Shown: positions 47,013 through 58,181 of the stretch, piece after piece
Layout of the letters: every line of letters starts with the position of its first letter
Numbering within the stretch: position 1 is the stretch's first letter
From: Citrobacter gillenii
GTDB taxonomy: Bacteria; Pseudomonadota; Gammaproteobacteria; Enterobacterales; Enterobacteriaceae
NCBI RefSeq assembly: GCF_013337685.1
Contig: NZ_SUQN01000006.1
Span: 124,001 to 188,000 of the forward strand
Length of the DNA: 64,000 nucleotides
Reading direction: 5' to 3'
Position numbers and translations under genes: made by a program
Notes under the pieces: model-generated
What the model was told of the DNA's origin: nothing
Databases searched by the model: none
What the model saw: the letters and a program-made list of their open reading frames with translations, nothing else

Positions 47013-49184
47013 TTAACGCCCTGCTACTTTGCCACGCTTTTTATTCGCGGCGGGCGTCTGGCGCTGGTGTGCAACAGGTGTGTGCTTGGTCAGTGCCGGG
47101 CGGGTATGACGATTCTGGCGACGCGCTTCACGCATTTCTTCCAGCGTAGGCGACGGAACCAGACATTCACGACGACCGCCAATCAGGTGCTTTTTACCCA
47201 TATCTTCCAGCGCCTGACGGATTAACGGCCAGTTAACCGGATCGTGGTAACGCAGCAGCGCTTTATGTAAACGACGCTGCTTATCGCCTTTCGGCACCAC
47301 CACATCTTCACTCTTATAGCCAATTTTACCCAGCGGGTTTTTCCCGGTGTAATACATGGTTGTCGAGTTCGCCAGCGGTGATGGGTAGAAGTTCTGTACC
47401 TGATCAAGGCGGAAACGACGCTGCTTCAACCACAACGCCAGATTCACCATATCTTCGTCACGCGTACCCGGGTGCGCAGAGATAAAGTAAGGGATCAGAT
47501 ACTGCTCTTTACCGGCCTGCTTCGAGTAGGTGTCGAACAGCTCTTTAAAGCGGTCGTAGCTACCCATGCCCGGCTTCATCATCTTCGACAGCGGACCTTC
47601 TTCGGTATGTTCCGGTGCAATCTTCAGATAGCCACCAACGTGGTGGGTCGCCAGCTCTTTGATGTAGCGCGGATCTTCCACGGCGATGTCGTAGCGCACG
47701 CCGGACGCAATCAAAATCTTTTTGATGCCTTTCAAATCACGCGCGCGACGATAGAGGTTAATCGTCGGTTCGTGGTTGGTGTCCATATGCGGGCAGATGT
47801 CCGGATAAACGCACGACAGACGACGGCAGGTCTGTTCCGCACGTGGCGACTTACAGCGCAGCATGTACATGTTGGCCGTTGGGCCACCCAGATCGGAAAT
47901 CACGCCGGTGAAGCCCGGTACGGTATCGCGAATCGCCTCGATCTCGTTGATGATCGAATCTTCAGAACGGCTCTGGATGATGCGTCCTTCATGCTCGGTG
48001 ATCGAACAGAAAGAACAGCCGCCAAAGCAGCCGCGCATAATGTTGATGGAAAAACGGATCATCTCGTAGGCCGGAATACGGCTGTTGCCATATGCCGGGT
48101 GCGGGACACGTTTATACGGCAGCGCGAAGACGCTATCCATCTCTTCGGTCGACAGCGGGATCGCCGGAGGGTTAACCCAAATGTAGCGGTCGCCGTGTTT
48201 TTGCATCAGGGCGCGCGCGCAGCCAGGGTTGGTTTCGTGGTGCAGAATACGTGAGGCGTGAGCGTACAACACTTTGTCGCCTTTCACCTTCTCATAAGAC
48301 GGCAGCAGCACGTAGGTTTTTTCCCACGGCTTCGGACGCGCAGGCTGAACGGTCACCGCTTTGGCTTCCTGCTTTTTAGGCGCTACTGGCTTGTTATCTG
48401 CACACGGTAAATCTTCACCGTACGGATGCGGGATAGGGTCAATTTTCCCCGGCATATCCAGACGCGTGGAATCCACACCGCTCCAGCCGGGCAGCGCTTC
48501 TTTAACCATAATCGCGGTGTTACGCACGTCGCGGATTTGGTCGATGGTTTCACCCATCGCCAGGCGGTGCGCAACCTCAACCAGCGGACGTTCACCGTTG
48601 CCGAACATCAGCATATCCGCTTTGGAATCCACCAGCACCGAGCGGCGCACGGTATCAGACCAGTAATCGTAATGCGCGGTACGACGCAGGCTGGCTTCAA
48701 TACCACCAAGGATCACCGGCACGTCTTTCCATGCTTCACGACAACGTTGGGTATAAACCAGCGTGGCGCGGTCCGGGCGCTTACCGGCGACGTTGTCCGG
48801 CGTATAGGCATCATCATGGCGCAGGCGACGATCGGCAGTATAGCGGTTGATCATCGAGTCCATGTTACCGGCGGTTACGCCGAAGAACAGATTCGGTTTA
48901 CCCAGACGCATAAAGTCGTCTTTACTGTTCCAGTCCGGCTGGGCGATAATCCCGACGCGAAAACCCTGGGCTTCCAGCATACGGCCACAAATGGCCATAC
49001 CGAAACTCGGGTGATCAACATAGGCATCACCGGTAACCAGAATAATGTCGCAGCTATCCCAGCCAAGTTGGTCCATCTCTTCTCGCGACATTGGCAGAAA
49101 CGGCGCGGGGCCAAAACAGGCGGCCCAGTACTGCGGCCAGGAGAAAAGGTCTCTGTCCGGTTGGATCAGGGATATTGCGCTCAT
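47013..49184 (-). CDS. ygiQ: YgiQ radical SAM protein, 723 aa
   Basis: YgiQ is a large radical SAM protein of the UPF0313 family with no proven function. The N-terminal half has a B12-binding-like Rossmann part ([20 protein letters not shown]). The iron-sulfur cysteines are seen in [16 protein letters not shown] (about residues 386-401). A basic, disordered tail closes the protein (about 680-723), slightly shorter than in E. coli (739). It is on the opposite strand to its neighbour on the left. The start has only a weak ribosome site. Confidence 0.95.
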   Translation of the reverse strand: MSAISLIQPDRDLFSWPQYWAACFGPAPFLPMSREEMDQLGWDSCDIILVTGDAYVDHPSFGMAICGRMLEAQGFRVGIIAQPDWNSKDDFMRLGKPNLFFGVTAGNMDSMINRYTADRRLRHDDAYTPDNVAGKRPDRATLVYTQRCREAWKDVPVILGGIEASLRRTAHYDYWSDTVRRSVLVDSKADMLMFGNGERPLVEVAHRLAMGETIDQIRDVRNTAIMVKEALPGWSGVDSTRLDMPGKIDPIPHPYGEDLPCADNKPVAPKKQEAKAVTVQPARPKPWEKTYVLLPSYEKVKGDKVLYAHASRILHHETNPGCARALMQKHGDRYIWVNPPAIPLSTEEMDSVFALPYKRVPHPAYGNSRIPAYEMIRFSINIMRGCFGGCSFCSITEHEGRIIQSRSEDSIINEIEAIRDTVPGFTGVISDLGGPTANMYMLRCKSPRAEQTCRRLSCVYPDICPHMDTNHEPTINLYRRARDLKGIKKILIASGVRYDIAVEDPRYIKELATHHVGGYLKIAPEHTEEGPLSKMMKPGMGSYDRFKELFDTYSKQAGKEQYLIPYFISAHPGTRDEDMVNLALWLKQRRFRLDQVQNFYPSPLANSTTMYYTGKNPLGKIGYKSEDVVVPKGDKQRRLHKALLRYHDPVNWPLIRQALEDMGKKHLIGGRRECLVPSPTLEEMREARRQNRHTRPALTKHTPVAHQRQTPAANKKRGKVAGR

Positions 49185-49275
49185 AATGCTTCCAAAAATG
49201 GTAAAAAAATAATCAAAGGCCGGGGATTATAAGCCGGAACGCAATAGAGATCGAAAGATTATGAGTGCTTAGCCA

Positions 49276-50667
49276 TTATTTTTCCGCACCGCAAACTTCG
49301 TCTATTCGCGTTTTGCCATCAAAAATAGAAGACTCGCCAATATACTGCCTAAATGCATCGCGAAGTTCCGTACAAGAAATCCCTCCTGCATGTAGCGCGC
49401 TCACTACCTGCGATCCCTTATCTTCAGTGTAAAAACCGTGCGCCAGTTGGTTATTAGAGTACGGCGCCTTACGCTCCAGTATGTCGCGCATAACAAGGGT
49501 AAGGACTTGCGGATCTCCATTACTGTAGCCCCTCGCACGATCGATGGCCTCTTCCAGCACCGTATTGTTCCCATCGCGGTCGTCAAAATCCGTCCATTGT
49601 ACGACGTCTTTGTCCAGAATGGACTGAATCACCGGACGCGGCGCATACTCCACCAAATACTTCCAGAGCGGGTCGCGATAGTCGGAGTCGGTTTCCGCCT
49701 TCAGGATAGCGGGCGTAGCGGCAATATCATCCGCGATCGTGACATCTCCTGACAACGCTCTGGCCTGGAGCTGGTACATCCGCTTCATCGGTTGACGGTG
49801 ATCCCACAGAAACTGCGTCAGTTCAGCATCGCCTTCTTTGAGTATCCTGCGGTAAACCTCATCATTTAATAATGATGGCATGTGGCGTAATAAGACCGTT
49901 GCCATTGCAAAATAGCGCTGTTTTTGTTCGGTCGTTGGAATAGTAGAAAAATAAACGTTATTGCTTAATGGGTTATCCTTCATCAGCGCTTCCCGGTTGC
50001 GAGCAGCCTGTTCGGAATCACCTGACAATAATTCACTGAAAACCTTCAGCGCGGTCTTATTCTGGCTATTAACCACCTGGGTCAGTGGCGATACATAAGG
50101 GTAGCCCGCGTTATCAAAAGGATTAGCCCCACTGGCGATTAAAATCCTGAACGTTGACTCCGGCATATCTTGTTTATATGCCGAATAAGAAAGCATTTTC
50201 TGACGGAAAGCGGGATCGCTTAACTGGTTTTTAAAGCTATCACTGGCCTGATGCAGCGTATAGAGTTGATTAATGTCTCGCGCGCGCTGGAAATCTACAT
50301 AAAGCTGCGGCTCCAGTTGATTCTGACATACGATAAAAATGGCTATGGCGACAAGATGGCCGCCAACCGAAGAACCGAGCAGTGTTTTTCCTTTGTACAG
50401 CAACCAAAAAGCCAATGTTCCAGCAAGTATCGCAGGGGAAACGATCAAAAGAATACGCGAGTTTAATTCGTCGCCATAATAAGCAAAAACGCCCCACAGC
50501 GATAGCAAAGCTACGCACTGTGGTAATACCAGCCATAGCAGGATATGACGACTGGTGAGATTTTTAAAACTGGAGCAAATCAACACCAAAATAGCGATAC
50601 CTGCTATTACAGGCATCGCCATCATCAAAAAAAATACAATAAGGTCATACCAGGTAAAACTAATCAT
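49276..50667 (-). CDS. unrecognised inner-membrane protein with ankyrin-like region, 463 aa
   Basis: I do not recognise the family. Four hydrophobic segments occupy about residues 8-33, 41-63, 72-90 and 102-115, followed by about 340 soluble residues. The soluble part contains ankyrin-like text (STFRILIASGANPFDNAGYPY near 170, LEEAIDRARGYSNGD near 370) but not regular repeats. It lies between ygiQ and ftsP on the minus strand, where K-12 has no gene. It could be a scaffold or sensor; no enzyme motif was seen. Confidence 0.7.
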   Translation of the reverse strand: MISFTWYDLIVFFLMMAMPVIAGIAILVLICSSFKNLTSRHILLWLVLPQCVALLSLWGVFAYYGDELNSRILLIVSPAILAGTLAFWLLYKGKTLLGSSVGGHLVAIAIFIVCQNQLEPQLYVDFQRARDINQLYTLHQASDSFKNQLSDPAFRQKMLSYSAYKQDMPESTFRILIASGANPFDNAGYPYVSPLTQVVNSQNKTALKVFSELLSGDSEQAARNREALMKDNPLSNNVYFSTIPTTEQKQRYFAMATVLLRHMPSLLNDEVYRRILKEGDAELTQFLWDHRQPMKRMYQLQARALSGDVTIADDIAATPAILKAETDSDYRDPLWKYLVEYAPRPVIQSILDKDVVQWTDFDDRDGNNTVLEEAIDRARGYSNGDPQVLTLVMRDILERKAPYSNNQLAHGFYTEDKGSQVVSALHAGGISCTELRDAFRQYIGESSIFDGKTRIDEVCGAEK

Positions 50668-50716
50668 CGTTGCATCCTTTGCAATAAAACGAATCCATGC
50701 GATATCAATAAATTAG

Positions 50717-52129
50717 CTACGGCGCTGGGTTCACCAGCATCTGTCCGATCGAGCCACGATCGGCCATTTCCAGCGTCTGACTGTTAAAGTAGAACGGGAA
50801 ATGCGCCCAGGAAGGCTGTCCGTAATACACCAGCAGCTCAACCTGACCATCCACCCAAACGGTATCTTTCCAGCCCCGGTCTTCCGGGAACGGCATCGCG
50901 CCGTTCACATTGCGGATCAGGAAAGAGACGCCTTCGATATGGAAAGACTGCGGCATATCCGCCCGCACCGTCCAGCGCTCCCAGGAGCCCTGCTGAGCGG
51001 TAATGTCCATGCGGTTTACATCCCACAACTGCCCATTAATGCCGGGATCGTCATCAAGGCTGATCTCACGACTGCGAATCGGTGAGCCGCTTAAAATTTC
51101 CGTAGGTAACAAACGCATCGGCAGATTGTCGGTCACCAGCGGCAGCAGCCCGGTCGGGCGCAGGGTCAGTACCAGCGTGGAAATCAGAATACTGGAGGGC
51201 TCGAAGAAGCCGCGGATTCGGTCGACAATGCTGGCCGCCTCACCACAGGTGATCGACACTTCATCGCCGTTGGTCATATCCACCAAAATCTCACGACGTT
51301 CACCCGGGGCCAGCGAGAGTTGCTTCACCGAAACCGGCGCGGGTAAAAAGCCCTGATCGCCGGAAATCACATGCAGCGCGCGGCCGTCACTCATTTGCAG
51401 CTGGTAACGACGCGAGTTCGACGCATTGAGTAAACGCAAACGCACCCAGCCGCGAGACACTTCCACATACGGGCTTTGTGCCCCGTTAACCAATAGCGTG
51501 TCACCAACAAACCCGCCGCTGCCCGGCTCGCTGTATTCAGGCGTGCCGAAGTTATCCAGCCGCTTGTCCTGAATAATGACCGGAAAATCATCCACGCCAT
51601 AATGGTTGGGAATCGGCAGCGACTTACTGACTTCATCTTCAATCAGCCACATACCAGCCAGACCGTTATAGACCTGCTGCGCGGTACGGTTCGGCGTATT
51701 GGCGTGATACCACAACGTGGCGGCGTCCTGGCGAATGGGCAATACCGGCGCCCAGTCCGCATTCGGTGACATCATGCGTGCCGGCCCGCCCATCAGTGGG
51801 CCAGGAACCTGCAGCCCGGCGACGGTCATTGAAACATTCTCGGTAAGACGGTTGCTGTAAATAAGCTTGACGTCATCCCCTTTCCAGACGCGGATGGTCG
51901 GCCCCAGGTAACGCCCGTTAATCCCCCAGACCGGCGCGCGGGTGCCTTGCGTAAAGGACCAGTGAGCGCGTTGCAGGGTCATAAATAGCGGCTGTCCACG
52001 GCGAGACTCCAGCAGCGGTGGAACAGGTAACGGTTGTTGCTGACCGGCAGCATTAGCCTTCAGCGGAATAGCACCTGCACACAGTGCGATCCCCGATGTC
52101 TGAATGAACTGACGCCGACTGAGTGACAT
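50717..52129 (-). CDS. ftsP: FtsP (SufI) cell-division protein, 470 aa
   Basis: FtsP is a periplasmic multicopper-oxidase-fold protein without the copper ligands that stabilises the division septum under stress. It has a Tat signal, SRRQFIQTSGIALCAGAIPL, within the first 25 residues. Text such as SMTVAGLQVPGPLMGGPARMM and ATLWYHANTPNRTAQQVYNGL is of the cupredoxin domains. The length of 470 equals E. coli. It lies downstream of plsC on the same strand, as in E. coli. Confidence 0.96.
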   Translation of the reverse strand: MSLSRRQFIQTSGIALCAGAIPLKANAAGQQQPLPVPPLLESRRGQPLFMTLQRAHWSFTQGTRAPVWGINGRYLGPTIRVWKGDDVKLIYSNRLTENVSMTVAGLQVPGPLMGGPARMMSPNADWAPVLPIRQDAATLWYHANTPNRTAQQVYNGLAGMWLIEDEVSKSLPIPNHYGVDDFPVIIQDKRLDNFGTPEYSEPGSGGFVGDTLLVNGAQSPYVEVSRGWVRLRLLNASNSRRYQLQMSDGRALHVISGDQGFLPAPVSVKQLSLAPGERREILVDMTNGDEVSITCGEAASIVDRIRGFFEPSSILISTLVLTLRPTGLLPLVTDNLPMRLLPTEILSGSPIRSREISLDDDPGINGQLWDVNRMDITAQQGSWERWTVRADMPQSFHIEGVSFLIRNVNGAMPFPEDRGWKDTVWVDGQVELLVYYGQPSWAHFPFYFNSQTLEMADRGSIGQMLVNPAP

Positions 52130-52200
52130 ATAAGCTCCATGTAAAACTGGCGATTAACACGCAGGAAAGTATTTCCTGTAACAAACTCGGATGGCGCGAA

Positions 52201-52938
52201 TCACACCTTACCGGTAGCTTCACGCTCGGCAACTTCTTTGTCGAGTTCGGCGATTTTTTGTTCCATTAACGTGCGGCAATGCGCGGCCAGTTCACGAACC
52301 TGATCCTTACCATAGTGGCTGATATCTACTGGCGGTAACATCTCGACGATCGCCAGACCATTATTTAATCGGTTAAGTTTAATCTTATTTGAGGTCGTTG
52401 AGACGCACACCGGGATCACCGGAACACCCGCGGCAATTGCCGCATGAAACGCGCCAGTTTTAAACGGCAGCAGACCACGGCCACGGCTACGCGTACCTTC
52501 CGGGAACATCCAGATAGAGATACGACGTTTTTTAAAATGATTAACGACCGTCGCAATGGTGCTGTGCGCTTTGGCGCGATTGTTTCTGTCGATCAACAGG
52601 TTACCGGTGAGCCAGTACAGCAGGCCGAAGAACGGGATCCACAGCAGGCTTTTTTTACCGACCGTAACCGTCGGTGGTTGCACGATCTTCGCGGCGGTAA
52701 CCATGTCATAGTTATTCTGGTGGTTACAAATATAGATAGCGTTGCCGTAGTCCTTTGCGTCCGGCGGCATGCGGCATTCCACCTTCAGGCCGTACAAGGG
52801 GGCCAGTCGACCAAACATATGGCCAAACGTTGAGACGTGTTTAGGATTTCGTGGGCTGAACAGACAATATATACAACCAAAAACACAGACCAGAATGCAG
52901 TAAATTACGGTAATGAATAAACGAAAAATATATAGCAT
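52201..52938 (-). CDS. plsC: 1-acyl-sn-glycerol-3-phosphate acyltransferase PlsC, 245 aa
   Basis: PlsC adds the second acyl chain in phosphatidic acid synthesis at the inner membrane. The N-terminal hydrophobic anchor covers about residues 1-27. The acyltransferase box is ICNHQNNYD (about 70-78) and the second box is FPEGTRS (about 145-151). The length of 245 equals E. coli. It lies between ftsP and parC, all on the minus strand, as in E. coli. Confidence 0.97.
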   Translation of the reverse strand: MLYIFRLFITVIYCILVCVFGCIYCLFSPRNPKHVSTFGHMFGRLAPLYGLKVECRMPPDAKDYGNAIYICNHQNNYDMVTAAKIVQPPTVTVGKKSLLWIPFFGLLYWLTGNLLIDRNNRAKAHSTIATVVNHFKKRRISIWMFPEGTRSRGRGLLPFKTGAFHAAIAAGVPVIPVCVSTTSNKIKLNRLNNGLAIVEMLPPVDISHYGKDQVRELAAHCRTLMEQKIAELDKEVAEREATGKV

Positions 52939-53091
52939 AACAACCTCTAAGGCCTAAGAGCCTGGCATTTTACGTCACCAGATGCAGAACCCTGCGTCAG
53001 GTTAGGGCTTTGTTAAGAGCGGCTCTCTGGAAAAGCGTATTGTTAATCGCAATGCACGAATAAACAACGGTTTCACGGGAATTTTTAATGT

Positions 53092-53123
53092 TGACTCTCC
53101 CTGCGTAAAAGCAGGGAGAGTCA
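53092..53123. terminator. perfect hairpin after parC
   Basis: TGACTCTCCCTGC at 53092-53104 is a perfect inverse of GCAGGGAGAGTCA at 53111-53123, with a six-base loop. It lies 11 bases after the parC stop. The stem is unusually long, but no U tract follows on the minus strand, so it may stop or protect the transcript without being a classic terminator. Confidence 0.55.
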
Positions 53124-53133
53124 GACGACAGCG

Positions 53134-55392
53134 TTATTCTTCGCTGTCGCCCTGACCGGCACGTCGTGGTGAGTCAATTTCGATACGGTCGATGCGCTGT
53201 AAACCGCGCATCAGCGTACCGCGACGCCCACGCTCGCCGGTCACCTTCTGCAGTTCTTCAGGACGCAGTTTAATTTTGCGTTTACCAACGTGAATGGTCA
53301 GCGTACTTTGCGGAGGCAACACGTAGAGGTGCGCCAGCCCATCATCCCCTTTCGCCGCTTCTGCAGACGGAATGTTGATGATCTTGTTCCCTTTCCCTTT
53401 CGACAATTGCGGCAGATCACTGACCGGGAACATCAGCATACGCCCGGCATGGGTGATCGCCAGCAGCATGTCGCTTTCATCTTCAAGCACCACCGGCGGC
53501 ATCACATGCGCGTTCTCCGGTAACGTAATCAATGCCTTACCTGCACGGTTGCGCGCCACCAAGTCATTGAAGGTGCAGACGAAACCGTAGCCAGCATCGG
53601 AGGCCATCAGCAGTTTCTGGTCATCACTTTCCATCAGCATATGCTCAACCGTCGCTCCCGGTGGTAGCGTCAGCTTACCGGTCAGCGGTTCACCCTGACC
53701 ACGTGCCGACGGCAGCGTAATCGGGTCGATGGCATAGCTGCGCCCGGTTGAATCCACGAACACCACCGGCTGGTTGCTCTTGCCCTTCACCGCCGCCTTG
53801 TAGCTGTCACCCGCCTTATAGCTTAAGCCCGGCGCATCAATGTCATGGCCTTTGGCGCTACGCACCCAGCCGCTTTGCGACAGTACAATGGTGACCGGCT
53901 CAGACGGCAGCATGTCGTGCTCGCTCATCGCCTTCGCTTCTTCGCGCTCTTTCAGCGGAGAACGGCGATCGTCGCCATAGGCATCTGAGTCTGCCTGCAG
54001 CTCTTTCTTCAGCAGGTTACTCATCTTGCGCTCAGAGGCCAGAATGCCCTGCAGCTGATCGCGTTCTTTCGCCAGCTCGTCCTGCTCGCCACGAATTTTG
54101 ATCTCTTCAAGTTTGGCAAGATGACGCAACTTCAGTTCGAGGATGGCTTCAGCCTGGGTTTCAGAAATGCCAAACCGCGACATCAGCTCAGGCTTCGGTT
54201 CATCTTCATGACGAATGATTTCAATCACTTCGTCAATGTTGAGGAACGCCACCAGCAAACCTTCGAGGATGTGCAGGCGCTTGAGGACTTTTTCCAGACG
54301 ATAGTTCAGACGACGACGCACGGTATCGCGGCGGAACGCCAGCCATTCGGTGAGGATCTCCAGCAGGTTTTTCACCGCCGGGCGACCGTCGAGGCCAATC
54401 ATGTTCAGGTTGATGCGGTAGCTTTTTTCCAGATCGGTGGTGGCAAACAGGTGGTTCATCACCTGCTCCATATCCACACGGTTGGAGCGCGGCACGATCA
54501 CCAGACGGGTCGGGTTTTCGTGATCTGACTCATCGCGCAGATCGTCCACCATCGGCAGCTTTTTATTGCGCATCTGGGCGGCAATCTGTTCCAGCACTTT
54601 GGCACCGGAAACCTGATGTGGCAGCGCGGAAATCACCACCGCGCCATCTTCTTTGGTCCAGACCGCACGCATACGCACGGAGCCACGTCCGTTTTCGTAA
54701 ATCTTACGAATTTCTGCACGCGGGGTAATGATTTCGGCTTCAGTCGGGTAATCCGGTCCCTGGACGATATCCAGCAGCTGATCCAGCGTCGTTTTCGGCT
54801 GCTCAATCAGCGTAATCGCCGCTTTTGCCACTTCACGCAGGTTATGTGGCGGAATGTCCGTTGCCATGCCGACCGCAATACCGGTGGTGCCGTTCAGCAG
54901 AATATTCGGCAAACGCGCAGGCAGCATCTTCGGCTCCTGCATGGTGCCGTCGAAGTTTGGCACCCAGTCCGACGTCCCCTGGCCGAGTTCCCCCAGCAGC
55001 AGTTCCGCATATTTAGACAGTCGAGATTCGGTATAACGCATCGCCGCGAACGATTTCGGATCGTCCGGTGCCCCCCAGTTCCCCTGCCCGTCAACCAGCG
55101 GATAACGGTAAGAGAACGGCTGCGCCATCAGCACCATCGCTTCATAGCAGGCGCTGTCGCCGTGTGGGTGGTATTTACCCAGTACGTCGCCGACGGTACG
55201 GGCGGATTTTTTAAATTTGGCGCTGGCATTCAGCCCCAGTTCGGACATCGCGTAAACGATGCGTCGCTGAACGGGTTTCAGACCATCACCAATAAACGGC
55301 AACGCCCTGTCCATGATGACGTACATGGAATAGTTCAGATAGGCGTTTTCCGTGAATTCATGCAGCGCAAGGCGCTCTGCCATATCGCTCAT
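53134..55392 (-). CDS. parC: DNA topoisomerase IV subunit A ParC, 752 aa
   Basis: ParC is the DNA-cutting subunit of topoisomerase IV, which unlinks replicated chromosomes. The catalytic tyrosine is Tyr120 by count, in AAMRYTESR. In the quinolone-resistance region, [14 protein letters not shown], Ser80 and Glu84 are both wild type. A C-terminal beta-propeller follows about residue 500. The start at 55392 gives [18 protein letters not shown] and a length of 752 as in E. coli. An in-frame ATG 18 codons earlier is rejected. K-12 has ygiS, mqsA and mqsR between parC and ygiW; here they are missing. Confidence 0.98.
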   Translation of the reverse strand: MSDMAERLALHEFTENAYLNYSMYVIMDRALPFIGDGLKPVQRRIVYAMSELGLNASAKFKKSARTVGDVLGKYHPHGDSACYEAMVLMAQPFSYRYPLVDGQGNWGAPDDPKSFAAMRYTESRLSKYAELLLGELGQGTSDWVPNFDGTMQEPKMLPARLPNILLNGTTGIAVGMATDIPPHNLREVAKAAITLIEQPKTTLDQLLDIVQGPDYPTEAEIITPRAEIRKIYENGRGSVRMRAVWTKEDGAVVISALPHQVSGAKVLEQIAAQMRNKKLPMVDDLRDESDHENPTRLVIVPRSNRVDMEQVMNHLFATTDLEKSYRINLNMIGLDGRPAVKNLLEILTEWLAFRRDTVRRRLNYRLEKVLKRLHILEGLLVAFLNIDEVIEIIRHEDEPKPELMSRFGISETQAEAILELKLRHLAKLEEIKIRGEQDELAKERDQLQGILASERKMSNLLKKELQADSDAYGDDRRSPLKEREEAKAMSEHDMLPSEPVTIVLSQSGWVRSAKGHDIDAPGLSYKAGDSYKAAVKGKSNQPVVFVDSTGRSYAIDPITLPSARGQGEPLTGKLTLPPGATVEHMLMESDDQKLLMASDAGYGFVCTFNDLVARNRAGKALITLPENAHVMPPVVLEDESDMLLAITHAGRMLMFPVSDLPQLSKGKGNKIINIPSAEAAKGDDGLAHLYVLPPQSTLTIHVGKRKIKLRPEELQKVTGERGRRGTLMRGLQRIDRIEIDSPRRAGQGDSEE

Positions 55393-55493
55393 TAATCGTG
55401 GTTCCTCAACTGTTAGCCCGAACAATACCCGGTATTCGTCAGGCAATATTGCCGCAGATACTACCCTATCTGGCGAGTTGAGTCACAAAGAAA

Positions 55494-55513
55494 AGGGCCG
55501 CGAACGCGGCCCT
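55494..55513 (-). terminator. rho-independent terminator of ygiW
   Basis: AGGGCCGCG at 55494-55502 pairs with CGCGGCCCT at 55505-55513 with a two-base loop. On the minus strand the stem is followed by TTTTCTTT. It lies eight bases after the ygiW stop. Confidence 0.85.
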
Positions 55514-55521
55514 GATGGGGA

Positions 55522-55914
55522 TTATTTGGTGACTTTGGTAATCTGTTTTACGTCGATTTCAACGGAGTTCCAGTCTTTATCCACTTCGCCCTGGATTTCT
55601 ACGACATCCTGCGGCGTGACGGTTAAACCGTTCCAGCGCTTGTGGTCGATATCCACGTTCACCGTGCCAGATGCATCTTTAAACAGGTACAGATCGTCGG
55701 AGATACGCTCGACGATATTACCGCGCAGGGTAACCCAGGCATCATCACGCAGCGATTTTGCACTTTCTACCGTCGTACTGCTGCCATTCGGACCCACAAA
55801 TCCGCCCGCCTGGCTTTGCGTCGCCGTTGGGCCAGAGAATCCGCCCTGCTGCGCTGCCAGAACAGGTGCGGAACACAGTGCCATCACGGCAACCATTGCA
55901 GCTAATTTTTTCAT
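55522..55914 (-). CDS. ygiW: YgiW periplasmic OB-fold stress protein, 130 aa
   Basis: YgiW (VisP in Salmonella) is a periplasmic protein of the BOF/OB-fold family linked to stress tolerance. Residues 1-20 are a cleavable signal (MKKLAAMVAVMALCSAPVLA). The mature part shows AKSLRDDAWVTLRGNIVERI and VEIQGEVDKDWNSVEIDV. The start at 55914 gives the 130 aa of E. coli and has GGGAG eight bases upstream. It is divergent from qseBC, with a shared regulatory region. Confidence 0.95.
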   Translation of the reverse strand: MKKLAAMVAVMALCSAPVLAAQQGGFSGPTATQSQAGGFVGPNGSSTTVESAKSLRDDAWVTLRGNIVERISDDLYLFKDASGTVNVDIDHKRWNGLTVTPQDVVEIQGEVDKDWNSVEIDVKQITKVTK

Positions 55915-55964
55915 CTTCATGTCTCCCTTATCATGTTGTTTCACGACTATTTAATAAGTTAATC

Positions 55965-55981
55965 CTTAACAACTTCTTAAG
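55965..55981. promoter_or_regulatory. PmrA/QseB-type box between ygiW and qseB
   Basis: CTTAAC (55965-55970), five bases, then CTTAAG (55976-55981) match the half-site pair and 11-bp spacing of PmrA boxes. QseB and PmrA both act at the E. coli qseBC-ygiW region. The site lies 86 bases before the qseB start and about 51 bases before the ygiW start. Confidence 0.6.
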
Positions 55982-56067
55982 GCAAAAAAAGATTCTTTTT
56001 TTGCTGTACATCCCCGGTTGACACAAGGTTTACTGGCAGCCAACTGAGTGAGCGCAGGGAAGAACAT

Positions 56068-56727
56068 ATGCGTATTTTACTGGTAGAAGATGACGCGTTG
56101 ATTGGCGACGGTCTGAAAACGGGCCTGAGTAAAATGGGGTTCACCATCGACTGGTTTACCGAAGGTCGTCAGGGTAAAGAGGCGCTTTACAGTGCGCCTT
56201 ATGACGCGGTGATCCTCGACCTGACGCTGCCGGGTATTGACGGCCGCGATATCCTGCGCGAATGGCGCACAAAAGGAAAACAGGAGCCGGTGCTGATTTT
56301 AACGGCCCGCGACGCGCTGGCAGAACGTGTGGAAGGTCTGCGCCTCGGTGCGGATGACTACCTGTGTAAACCCTTTGCACTGATTGAAGTGGCCGCCCGA
56401 CTGGAAGCGCTGGTACGTCGCGCCAGCGGTCAGGCTACCAGCGAACTACGCCACGGTCAGGTGACGCTTAATCCCGGCGCACTGGTCGCCACGTTCGCAG
56501 GCGAGCCATTGTCGCTCAAGCCGAAGGAGTTCGCACTGTTGGAACTGCTGATGCGTAATAAAGGGCGCGTCCTGCCCCGTAAACACATTGAAGAAAAACT
56601 GTATAACTGGGACGAAAACGTCTCCAGCAATGCGGTTGAAGTGCACGTCCATCACTTACGCCGTAAGCTCGGCAGTGATTTTATCCGCACCGTGCACGGC
56701 ATTGGTTACACCCTGGGTGATGCATGA
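56068..56727 (+). CDS. qseB: Response regulator QseB, 219 aa
   Basis: QseB is an OmpR-type response regulator. The receiver domain starts [15 protein letters not shown], with the phosphoacceptor Asp51 in [12 protein letters not shown]. The C-terminal winged-helix DNA-binding domain contains [15 protein letters not shown]. The length of 219 equals E. coli. The stop overlaps the qseC start by four bases. It works with the QseC kinase and is cross-regulated by PmrB. Confidence 0.97.
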   Translation: MRILLVEDDALIGDGLKTGLSKMGFTIDWFTEGRQGKEALYSAPYDAVILDLTLPGIDGRDILREWRTKGKQEPVLILTARDALAERVEGLRLGADDYLCKPFALIEVAARLEALVRRASGQATSELRHGQVTLNPGALVATFAGEPLSLKPKEFALLELLMRNKGRVLPRKHIEEKLYNWDENVSSNAVEVHVHHLRRKLGSDFIRTVHGIGYTLGDA

Positions 56728-58073
56728 AATTCACACAACGCCTCAGCCTGCGCGTCAGGCTAACGCTTATCTTCACCATTTTGGTGCTGGTGACCTGGCT
56801 GATTTCCAGTTTTGTCGCCTGGAAGCAAACCACCGACAACGTCGACGAGATGTTTGACACGCAGCTAATGCTGTTTGCCAAACGGCTGGTCACGCTGGAT
56901 CTTGACGAACTAAAAGCCTCTGAGCGCTTTGCCCAAACGCCAAAGAAATTCAAACACGGCCATATTGACGACGATGTGCTGACCTTTGCGGTCTACACCC
57001 CGGACGGAAAAATGGTTCTGCACGACGGCGACAATGGTCAGTACATTCCCTATAGCTATCGCCGGGAAGGGTTTGACGACGGCTATCTGAACGGTGACAA
57101 CGATAAATGGCGCTTTATCTGGCTGACTTCAGCAGATAAAAAGTACCGGGTCGTGGTCGGTCAGGAGTGGGAATACCGCGAAGATATGGCGCTGGCGATT
57201 GTGACGGCCCAGCTGGTGCCGTGGCTGGTCGCCCTGCCGTTGATGCTGCTGATCCTGATTGTACTGTTAAGTCTTGAACTTAAGCCGCTGAAAAAGCTGG
57301 CGCAGGCTTTACGTTTGCGCGATCCGGAATCTGAAGAACCGCTGAGTCTGAAAGGCATTCCCGGCGAGGTTCGCCCACTGGTTGAGTCGCTCAATCAGCT
57401 GTTTACCCGTATTCACACCACCATGGTACGCGAGCAGCGCTTTACCTCAGATGCCGCGCACGAACTGCGTAGCCCGCTGACGGCGCTCAAGGTTCAAACC
57501 GAAGTGGCGCAACTGTCTGACGATGACCCGCAGTCACGACAAAAAGCGCTAATGCAGATGCAGGCAGGTATTGACCGCGCCACACGCCTGGTCGATCAGC
57601 TGCTGACGCTTTCGCGTCTCGATTCGCTCAACAATCTTCAGGATGTCGCCGATATCTCACTCGAAGAGTTACTGCAATCCGCCGTCATGGATATCTACCA
57701 CCCGGCACAGCAGGCCCACATCGACGTGCGCTTGCAGATTAACGCTCACGACGTTAAACGCACCGGCCAACCGCTGTTGCTTAGCCTGATGGTCCGCAAT
57801 CTGCTGGATAATGCAATCCGCTACAGCCCGCAGGGTAGCGTCGTGGACGTGACGCTCAACAACCACTGTTTCAGCGTCAAAGATAACGGTCCGGGCATTG
57901 CGCCAGAGGTATTACTGCACATTGGTGAGCGTTTCTATCGTCCACCGGGACAAAACGCGACCGGCAGTGGGCTGGGCCTGTCGATCGTCCGGCGTATTGC
58001 GACGTTGCACGGTATGTCCGTATCATTCGCCAACGCCGCGGAAGGTGGATTTGAAGCCAAAATCAGCTGGTAG
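56724..58073 (+). CDS. qseC: Sensor histidine kinase QseC, 449 aa
   Basis: QseC is an inner-membrane sensor kinase reported to respond to autoinducer-3 and adrenergic hormones. Transmembrane segments lie at about 13-33 and 160-180, with a periplasmic sensor between. The phosphoacceptor histidine is in [13 protein letters not shown] and the ATP-binding text is [11 protein letters not shown] and GSGLGLSIV. The length of 449 equals E. coli. It is in operon with qseB. Confidence 0.97.
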   Translation: MKFTQRLSLRVRLTLIFTILVLVTWLISSFVAWKQTTDNVDEMFDTQLMLFAKRLVTLDLDELKASERFAQTPKKFKHGHIDDDVLTFAVYTPDGKMVLHDGDNGQYIPYSYRREGFDDGYLNGDNDKWRFIWLTSADKKYRVVVGQEWEYREDMALAIVTAQLVPWLVALPLMLLILIVLLSLELKPLKKLAQALRLRDPESEEPLSLKGIPGEVRPLVESLNQLFTRIHTTMVREQRFTSDAAHELRSPLTALKVQTEVAQLSDDDPQSRQKALMQMQAGIDRATRLVDQLLTLSRLDSLNNLQDVADISLEELLQSAVMDIYHPAQQAHIDVRLQINAHDVKRTGQPLLLSLMVRNLLDNAIRYSPQGSVVDVTLNNHCFSVKDNGPGIAPEVLLHIGERFYRPPGQNATGSGLGLSIVRRIATLHGMSVSFANAAEGGFEAKISW

Positions 58074-58181
58074 CGTTGAATTATTGCGCTACCAGCAAAA
58101 GACTTTGCACATTTTGCTAATTTCACCGCACCGATCATCGGCGTAAAATCGCTCTCAAACGTAATTCTTTGAGGACACAAC

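Noticed and set aside
53134-55392. Quinolone-resistance change in ParC.
   Set aside because: Ser80 and Glu84 are both wild type by residue count.
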